The notes beneath the pieces are model-generated. The model had not been told where the DNA came from, ran no database searches, and saw only the letters and a list, made by a program, of their open reading frames with translations. From the NCBI GenBank assembly GCA_949775045.1, contig OX459102.1, forward strand, positions 19,570,567 to 19,634,566: a stretch of DNA of 64,000 nucleotides, in the 5' to 3' direction. Positions within the stretch are counted from its first letter, which is position 1. The number at the start of each line of letters is the position of its first letter. Position numbers and translations under genes: made by a program. This document shows positions 54,683-64,000 of this stretch, in pieces. Source of the DNA: Metridium senile. Lineage: Eukaryota > Cnidaria > Anthozoa > Actiniaria > Metridiidae.

Positions 54683-57600
54683 TTGAAAAAGAGAATAGCT
54701 GTTATAATTACAAGCGTGCGTGCGTTCAGTCAGTCAGTCAGTCAGTCAGAAATTATTTGTGGACGTACGGTAGACTACATAAGAGCAGCAGCTAGCACTC
54801 TATCTGCAGGGTCGTTTGCCCAGTTTAGCACCAAGGTACACCCCCAACCCAGTTACAGCCAGTGACGGTATACATATATAAGGCTAGCTGTTTGACAGTC
54901 TGCTTATAATAATGCATGACAGTCATCATAATCCTAATCATTGATCAGCAAAACAAATTTAAAAGAGAGGTCTACCAATTTAAGGAAACACAATTTCTAA
55001 TCGCCCCTGGAGGGGATATCAATGATCATACAGATCTTGTGTTTTCTTGATGATTATATGATCAATTAAGTATATTGAATTATTGTCAGTATTATTGTAG
55101 CTAGCTAGCAAGCAAGCACGGGCCGGTGCATGTAAAAAAACTATAGTCAGTCATTGACATTTGAAAAACAGAATAGCTGTTATAATTACAAGCGTGCGTG
55201 CGTTCAGTCAGTCAGTCAGTCAGTCAGAAATTATTTGTGGACGTACGGTAGACTACATAAGAGCAGCAGCTAGCACTCTATCTGCAGGGTCGTTTGCCCA
55301 GTTTAGCACCAAGGTACACCCCCAACCCAGTTACAGCCAGTGACGGTATACATATATAAGGCTAGCTGTTTGACAGTCTGCTTATAATAATGCATGACAG
55401 TCATCATAATCCTAATCATTGATCAGCAAAACAAATTTAAAAGAGAGGTCTACCAATTTAAGGAAACACAATTTCTAATCGCCCCTGGAGGGGATATCAA
55501 TGATCATACAGATCTTGTGTTTTCTTGATGATTATATGATCAATTAAGTATATTGAATTATTGTCAGTATTATTGTAGCTAGCTAGCAAGCAAGCACGGG
55601 CCGGTGCATGTAAAAAAACTATAGTCAGTCATTGACATTTGAAAAAGAGAATAGCTGTTATAATTACAAGCGTGCGTGCGTTCAGTCAGTCAGTCAGTCA
55701 GTCAGAAATTATTTGTGGACGTACGGTAGACTACATAAGAGCAGCAGCTAGCACTCTATCTGCAGGGTCGTTTGCCCAGTTTAGCACCAAGGTACACCCC
55801 CAACCCAGTTACAGCCAGTGACGGTATACATATATAAGGCTAGCTGTTTGACAGTCTGCTTATAATAATGCATGACAGTCATCATAATCCTAATCATTGA
55901 TCAGCAAAACAAATTTAAAAGAGAGGTCTACCAATTTAAGGAAACACAATTTCTAATCGCCCCTGGAGGGGATATCAATGATCATACAGATCTTGTGTTT
56001 TCTTGATGATTATATGATCAATTAAGTATATTGAATTATTGTCAGTATTATTGTAGCTAGCTAGCAAGCAAGCACGGGCCGGTGCATGTAAAAAAACTAT
56101 AGTCAGTCATTGACATTTGAAAAACAGAATAGCTGTTATAATTACAAGCGTGCGTGCGTTCAGTCAGTCAGTCAGTCAGTCAGAAATTATTTGTGGACGT
56201 ACGGTAGACTACATAAGAGCAGCAGCTAGCACTCTATCTGCAGGGTCGTTTGCCCAGTTTAGCACCAAGGTACACCCCCAACCCAGTTACAGCCAGTGAC
56301 GGTATACATATATAAGGCTAGCTGTTTGACAGTCTGCTTATAATAATGCATGACAGTCATCATAATCCTAATCATTGATCAGCAAAACAAATTTAAAAGA
56401 GAGGTCTACCAATTTAAGGAAACACAATTTCTAATCGCCCCTGGAGGGGATATCAATGATCATACAGATCTTGTGTTTTCTTGATGATTATATGATCAAT
56501 TAAGTATATTGAATTATTGTCAGTATTATTGTAGCTAGCTAGCAAGCAAGCACGGGCCGGTGCATGTAAAAAAACTATAGTCAGTCATTGACATTTGAAA
56601 AAGAGAATAGCTGTTATAATTACAAGCGTGCGTGCGTTCAGTCAGTCAGTCAGTCAGTCAGAAATTATTTGTGGACGTACGGTAGACTACATAAGAGCAG
56701 CAGCTAGCACTCTATCTGCAGGGTCGTTTGCCCAGTTTAGCACCAAGGTACACCCCCAACCCAGTTACAGCCAGTGACGGTATACATATATAAGGCTAGC
56801 TGTTTGACAGTCTGCTTATAATAATGCATGACAGTCATCATAATCCTAATCATTGATCAGCAAAACAAATTTAAAAGAGAGGTCTACCAATTTAAGGAAA
56901 CACAATTTCTAATCGCCCCTGGAGGGGATATCAATGATCATACAGATCTTGTGTTTTCTTGATGATTATATGATCAATTAAGTATATTGAATTATTGTCA
57001 GTATTATTGTAGCTAGCTAGCAAGCAAGCACGGGCCGGTGCATGTAAAAAAACTATAGTCAGTCATTGACATTTGAAAAACAGAATAGCTGTTATAATTA
57101 CAAGCGTGCGTGCGTTCAGTCAGTCAGTCAGTCAGTCAGAAATTATTTGTGGACGTACGGTAGACTACATAAGAGCAGCAGCTAGCACTCTATCTGCAGG
57201 GTCGTTTGCCCAGTTTAGCACCAAGGTACACCCCCAACCCAGTTACAGCCAGTGACGGTATACATATATAAGGCTAGCTGTTTGACAGTCTGCTTATAAT
57301 AATGCATGACAGTCATCATAATCCTAATCATTGATCAGCAAAACAAATTTAAAAGAGAGGTCTACCAATTTAAGGAAACACAATTTCTAATCGCCCCTGG
57401 AGGGGATATCAATGATCATACAGATCTTGTGTTTTCTTGATGATTATATGATCAATTAAGTATATTGAATTATTGTCAGTATTATTGTAGCTAGCTAGCA
57501 AGCAAGCACGGGCCGGTGCATGTAAAAAAACTATAGTCAGTCATTGACATTTGAAAAAGAGAATAGCTGTTATAATTACAAGCGTGCGTGCGTTCAGTCA

Positions 57601-58520
57601 GTCAGTCAGTCAGTCAGAAATTATTTGTGGACGTACGGTAGACTACATAAGAGCAGCAGCTAGCACTCTATCTGCAGGGTCGTTTGCCCAGTTTAGCACC
57701 AAGGTACACCCCCAACCCAGTTACAGCCAGTGACGGTATACATATATAAGGCTAGCTGTTTGACAGTCTGCTTATAATAATGCATGACAGTCATCATAAT
57801 CCTAATCATTGATCAGCAAAACAAATTTAAAAGAGAGGTCTACCAATTTAAGGAAACACAATTTCTAATCGCCCCTGGAGGGGATATCAATGATCATACA
57901 GATCTTGTGTTTTCTTGATGATTATATGATCAATTAAGTATATTGAATTATTGTCAGTATTATTGTAGCTAGCTAGCAAGCAAGCACGGGCCGGTGCATG
58001 TAAAAAAACTATAGTCAGTCATTGACATTTGAAAAACAGAATAGCTGTTATAATTACAAGCGTGCGTGCGTTCAGTCAGTCAGTCAGTCAGTCAGAAATT
58101 ATTTGTGGACGTACGGTAGACTACATAAGAGCAGCAGCTAGCACTCTATCTGCAGGGTCGTTTGCCCAGTTTAGCACCAAGGTACACCCCCAACCCAGTT
58201 ACAGCCAGTGACGGTATACATATATAAGGCTAGCTGTTTGACAGTCTGCTTATAATAATGCATGACAGTCATCATAATCCTAATCATTGATCAGCAAAAC
58301 AAATTTAAAAGAGAGGTCTACCAATTTAAGGAAACACAATTTCTAATCGCCCCTGGAGGGGATATCAATGATCATACAGATCTTGTGTTTTCTTGATGAT
58401 TATATGATCAATTAAGTATATTGAATTATTGTCAGTATTATTGTAGCTAGCTAGCAAGCAAGCACGGGCCGGTGCATGTAAAAAAACTATAGTCAGTCAT
58501 TGACATTTGAAAAAGAGAAT
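54683..58520. repeat. 956-bp dimeric higher-order pattern within the 478-bp array
   Basis: At the single polymorphic site (GAAAAAGAGAAT against GAAAAACAGAAT) the G form occurs at 54691, 55647, 56603, 57559 and 58515, every second unit exactly, with C in the units between. Elsewhere G is sparse and irregular: 52301, 59949, 62816 and 63770. The run suggests that this stretch amplified as a two-unit block. Confidence 0.75.
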
Positions 58521-61500
58521 AGCTGTTATAATTACAAGCGTGCGTGCGTTCAGTCAGTCAGTCAGTCAGTCAGAAATTATTTGTGGACGTACGGTAGACT
58601 ACATAAGAGCAGCAGCTAGCACTCTATCTGCAGGGTCGTTTGCCCAGTTTAGCACCAAGGTACACCCCCAACCCAGTTACAGCCAGTGACGGTATACATA
58701 TATAAGGCTAGCTGTTTGACAGTCTGCTTATAATAATGCATGACAGTCATCATAATCCTAATCATTGATCAGCAAAACAAATTTAAAAGAGAGGTCTACC
58801 AATTTAAGGAAACACAATTTCTAATCGCCCCTGGAGGGGATATCAATGATCATACAGATCTTGTGTTTTCTTGATGATTATATGATCAATTAAGTATATT
58901 GAATTATTGTCAGTATTATTGTAGCTAGCTAGCAAGCAAGCACGGGCCGGTGCATGTAAAAAAACTATAGTCAGTCATTGACATTTGAAAAACAGAATAG
59001 CTGTTATAATTACAAGCGTGCGTGCGTTCAGTCAGTCAGTCAGTCAGTCAGAAATTATTTGTGGACGTACGGTAGACTACATAAGAGCAGCAGCTAGCAC
59101 TCTATCTGCAGGGTCGTTTGCCCAGTTTAGCACCAAGGTACACCCCCAACCCAGTTACAGCCAGTGACGGTATACATATATAAGGCTAGCTGTTTGACAG
59201 TCTGCTTATAATAATGCATGACAGTCATCATAATCCTAATCATTGATCAGCAAAACAAATTTAAAAGAGAGGTCTACCAATTTAAGGAAACACAATTTCT
59301 AATCGCCCCTGGAGGGGATATCAATGATCATACAGATCTTGTGTTTTCTTGATGATTATATGATCAATTAAGTATATTGAATTATTGTCAGTATTATTGT
59401 AGCTAGCTAGCAAGCAAGCACGGGCCGGTGCATGTAAAAAAACTATAGTCAGTCATTGACATTTGAAAAACAGAATAGCTGTTATAATTACAAGCGTGCG
59501 TGCGTTCAGTCAGTCAGTCAGTCAGTCAGAAATTATTTGTGGACGTACGGTAGACTACATAAGAGCAGCAGCTAGCACTCTATCTGCAGGGTCGTTTGCC
59601 CAGTTTAGCACCAAGGTACACCCCCAACCCAGTTACAGCCAGTGACGGTATACATATATAAGGCTAGCTGTTTGACAGTCTGCTTATAATAATGCATGAC
59701 AGTCATCATAATCCTAATCATTGATCAGCAAAACAAATTTAAAAGAGAGGTCTACCAATTTAAGGAAACACAATTTCTAATCGCCCCTGGAGGGGATATC
59801 AATGATCATACAGATCTTGTGTTTTCTTGATGATTATATGATCAATTAAGTATATTGAATTATTGTCAGTATTATTGTAGCTAGCTAGCAAGCAAGCACG
59901 GGCCGGTGCATGTAAAAAAACTATAGTCAGTCATTGACATTTGAAAAAGAGAATAGCTGTTATAATTACAAGCGTGCGTGCGTTCAGTCAGTCAGTCAGT
60001 CAGTCAGAAATTATTTGTGGACGTACGGTAGACTACATAAGAGCAGCAGCTAGCACTCTATCTGCAGGGTCGTTTGCCCAGTTTAGCACCAAGGTACACC
60101 CCCAACCCAGTTACAGCCAGTGACGGTATACATATATAAGGCTAGCTGTTTGACAGTCTGCTTATAATAATGCATGACAGTCATCATAATCCTAATCATT
60201 GATCAGCAAAACAAATTTAAAAGAGAGGTCTACCAATTTAAGGAAACACAATTTCTAATCGCCCCTGGAGGGGATATCAATGATCATACAGATCTTGTGT
60301 TTTCTTGATGATTATATGATCAATTAAGTATATTGAATTATTGTCAGTATTATTGTAGCTAGCTAGCAAGCAAGCACGGGCCGGTGCATGTAAAAAAACT
60401 ATAGTCAGTCATTGACATTTGAAAAACAGAATAGCTGTTATAATTACAAGCGTGCGTGCGTTCAGTCAGTCAGTCAGTCAGTCAGAAATTATTTGTGGAC
60501 GTACGGTAGACTACATAAGAGCAGCAGCTAGCACTCTATCTGCAGGGTCGTTTGCCCAGTTTAGCACCAAGGTACACCCCCAACCCAGTTACAGCCAGTG
60601 ACGGTATACATATATAAGGCTAGCTGTTTGACAGTCTGCTTATAATAATGCATGACAGTCATCATAATCCTAATCATTGATCAGCAAAACAAATTTAAAA
60701 GAGAGGTCTACCAATTTAAGGAAACACAATTTCTAATCGCCCCTGGAGGGGATATCAATGATCATACAGATCTTGTGTTTTCTTGATGATTATATGATCA
60801 ATTAAGTATATTGAATTATTGTCAGTATTATTGTAGCTAGCTAGCAAGCAAGCACGGGCCGGTGCATGTAAAAAAACTATAGTCAGTCATTGACATTTGA
60901 AAAACAGAATAGCTGTTATAATTACAAGCGTGCGTGCGTTCAGTCAGTCAGTCAGTCAGTCAGAAATTATTTGTGGACGTACGGTAGACTACATAAGAGC
61001 AGCAGCTAGCACTCTATCTGCAGGGTCGTTTGCCCAGTTTAGCACCAAGGTACACCCCCAACCCAGTTACAGCCAGTGACGGTATACATATATAAGGCTA
61101 GCTGTTTGACAGTCTGCTTATAATAATGCATGACAGTCATCATAATCCTAATCATTGATCAGCAAAACAAATTTAAAAGAGAGGTCTACCAATTTAAGGA
61201 AACACAATTTCTAATCGCCCCTGGAGGGGATATCAATGATCATACAGATCTTGTGTTTTCTTGATGATTATATGATCAATTAAGTATATTGAATTATTGT
61301 CAGTATTATTGTAGCTAGCTAGCAAGCAAGCACGGGCCGGTGCATGTAAAAAAACTATAGTCAGTCATTGACATTTGAAAAACAGAATAGCTGTTATAAT
61401 TACAAGCGTGCGTGCGTTCAGTCAGTCAGTCAGTCAGTCAGAAATTATTTGTGGACGTACGGTAGACTACATAAGAGCAGCAGCTAGCACTCTATCTGCA

Positions 61501-64000
61501 GGGTCGTTTGCCCAGTTTAGCACCAAGGTACACCCCAACCCAGTTACAGCCAGTGACGGTATACATATATAAGGCTAGCTGTTTGACAGTCTGCTTATAA
61601 TAATGCATGACAGTCATCATAATCCTAATCATTGATCAGCAAAACAAATTTAAAAGAGAGGTCTACCAATTTAAGGAAACACAATTTCTAATCGCCCCTG
61701 GAGGGGATATCAATGATCATACAGATCTTGTGTTTTCTTGATGATTATATGATCAATTAAGTATATTGAATTATTGTCAGTATTATTGTAGCTAGCTAGC
61801 AAGCAAGCACGGGCCGGTGCATGTAAAAAAACTATAGTCAGTCATTGACATTTGAAAAACAGAATAGCTGTTATAATTACAAGCGTGCGTGCGTTCAGTC
61901 AGTCAGTCAGTCAGTCAGAAATTATTTGTGGACGTACGGTAGACTACATAAGAGCAGCAGCTAGCACTCTATCTGCAGGGTCGTTTGCCCAGTTTAGCAC
62001 CAAGGTACACCCCCAACCCAGTTACAGCCAGTGACGGTATACATATATAAGGCTAGCTGTTTGACAGTCTGCTTATAATAATGCATGACAGTCATCATAA
62101 TCCTAATCATTGATCAGCAAAACAAATTTAAAAGAGAGGTCTACCAATTTAAGGAAACACAATTTCTAATCGCCCCTGGAGGGGATATCAATGATCATAC
62201 AGATCTTGTGTTTTCTTGATGATTATATGATCAATTAAGTATATTGAATTATTGTCAGTATTATTGTAGCTAGCTAGCAAGCAAGCACGGGCCGGTGCAT
62301 GTAAAAAAACTATAGTCAGTCATTGACATTTGAAAAACAGAATAGCTGTTATAATTACAAGCGTGCGTGCGTTCAGTCAGTCAGTCAGTCAGTCAGAAAT
62401 TATTTGTGGACGTACGGTAGACTACATAAGAGCAGCAGCTAGCACTCTATCTGCAGGGTCGTTTGCCCAGTTTAGCACCAAGGTACACCCCCAACCCAGT
62501 TACAGCCAGTGACGGTATACATATATAAGGCTAGCTGTTTGACAGTCTGCTTATAATAATGCATGACAGTCATCATAATCCTAATCATTGATCAGCAAAA
62601 CAAATTTAAAAGAGAGGTCTACCAATTTAAGGAAACACAATTTCTAATCGCCCCTGGAGGGGATATCAATGATCATACAGATCTTGTGTTTTCTTGATGA
62701 TTATATGATCAATTAAGTATATTGAATTATTGTCAGTATTATTGTAGCTAGCTAGCAAGCAAGCACGGGCCGGTGCATGTAAAAAAACTATAGTCAGTCA
62801 TTGACATTTGAAAAAGAGAATAGCTGTTATAATTACAAGCGTGCGTGCGTTCAGTCAGTCAGTCAGTCAGTCAGAAATTATTTGTGGACGTACGGTAGAC
62901 TACATAAGAGCAGCAGCTAGCACTCTATCTGCAGGGTCGTTTGCCCAGTTTAGCACCAAGGTACACCCCCAACCCAGTTACAGCCAGTGACGGTATACAT
63001 ATATAAGGCTAGCTGTTTGACAGTCTGCTTATAATAATGCATGACAGTCATCATAATCCTAATCATTGATCAGCAAAACAAATTTAAAAGAGAGGTCTAC
63101 CAATTTAAGGAAACACAATTTCTAATCGCCCCTGGAGGGGATATCAATGATCATACAGATCTTGTGTTTTCTTGATGATTATATGATCAATTAAGTATAT
63201 TGAATTATTGTCAGTATTATTGTAGCTAGCTAGCAAGCAAGCACGGGCCGGTGCATGTAAAAAAACTATAGTCAGTCATTGACATTTGAAAAACAGAATA
63301 GCTGTTATAATTACAAGCGTGCGTGCGTTCAGTCAGTCAGTCAGTCAGTCAGAAATTATTTGTGGACGTACGGTAGACTACATAAGAGCAGCAGCTAGCA
63401 CTCTATCTGCAGGGTCGTTTGCCCAGTTTAGCACCAAGGTACACCCCCAACCCAGTTACAGCCAGTGACGGTATACATATATAAGGCTAGCTGTTTGACA
63501 GTCTGCTTATAATAATGCATGACAGTCATCATAATCCTAATCATTGATCAGCAAAACAAATTTAAAAGAGAGGTCTACCAATTTAAGGAAACACAATTTC
63601 TAATCGCCCTGGAGGGGATATCAATGATCATACAGATCTTGTGTTTTCTTGATGATTATATGATCAATTAAGTATATTGAATTATTGTCAGTATTATTGT
63701 AGCTAGCTAGCAAGCAAGCACGGGCCGGTGCATGTAAAAAAACTATAGTCAGTCATTGACATTTGAAAAGAGAATAGCTGTTATAATTACAAGCGTGCGT
63801 GCGTTCAGTCAGTCAGTCAGTCAGTCAGAAATTATTTGTGGACGTACGGTAGACTACATAAGAGCAGCAGCTAGCACTCTATCTGCAGGGTCGTTTGCCC
63901 AGTTTAGCACCAAGGTACACCCCCAACCCAGTTACAGCCAGTGACGGTATACATATATAAGGCTAGCTGTTTGACAGTCTGCTTATAATAATGCATGACA

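Larger units (their letters stand above)
51873..64000. repeat. 478-bp satellite array, about 25.4 copies
   Basis: Exact 478-bp periodicity continues to the window end, so the right end lies outside. Each unit carries a five-to-six-copy CAGT run, GCGTGCGTGCG, CATATATAAGG, the palindrome-rich GTAGCTAGCTAGCAAGCAAG stretch and a CCCC-TGGA-GGGG hairpin. From 51979 onward the units look the same by eye except for one G/C site (52301 and its equivalents) and three single-base homopolymer losses (near 61533, 63607 and 63766). The first half of unit 1 (51873-51978) is diverged, with indels. Each unit has an open frame of 60 codons starting at TTG directly after an in-frame TGA; no ATG and no domain, so it is not called as a gene. 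Confidence 0.98.

Noticed and set aside
52293..63944. Twenty-five copies of a 60-65-codon peptide, one per 478-bp unit
   Set aside because: It starts with TTG right after a stop and has no ATG. The identical copies reflect satellite identity, not selection on protein. No domain or signal sequence was seen.

Overview
The window looks like gene-poor, satellite-rich nuclear DNA from a eukaryote, most likely an invertebrate animal. The evidence is low GC content, tens of kilobases of tandem repeats, a transposon-like inverted-repeat element, degenerate CCCTAA/TTAGGG-type sequence, and no convincing protein-coding gene. The species cannot be identified from sequence alone; an animal is favoured only weakly, by the TTAGGG-type motif. 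I see no tRNA, rRNA, operon, prokaryotic promoter/ribosome-binding-site architecture or CRISPR array.

Layout. (1) 1-44675: one continuous 40/41-bp tandem array of roughly 1,100 copies, already running at base 1. It is built from a few unit types and carries nested duplications of 0.4 to 4.8 kb. (2) 44676-44766: a G-rich 24-25-bp minisatellite abutting the array edge. (3) 44767-51775: about 7 kb of mostly AT-rich single-copy DNA. It holds a 423-bp hAT-like inverted-repeat element (45597-46019), a degenerate 20-bp minisatellite (46455-46573), a 187/188-bp tandem repeat (46590-47820), a modular duplicated block (49426-50385), a self-complementary telomere-like minisatellite (50383-50890) and a broken, purine-rich stretch that looks like a decayed two-heptad coiled-coil coding repeat (51129-51331). 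(4) 51776-51872: a GTCA microsatellite. (5) 51873-64000: a 478-bp satellite of about 25.4 copies, almost identical from unit to unit and still running at the window end.

How the parts relate. Two unrelated satellites converge from both sides on a 7-kb island of old repeats. Both arrays are most diverged where they meet the island and most uniform inside, as expected when unequal exchange homogenises interiors but not edges. The setting suggests pericentromeric or subtelomeric heterochromatin, but nothing in the sequence decides between these. Open frames in the window are products of repeat periodicity, begin with non-ATG codons, or lack recognisable domains; I do not call any of them a gene.
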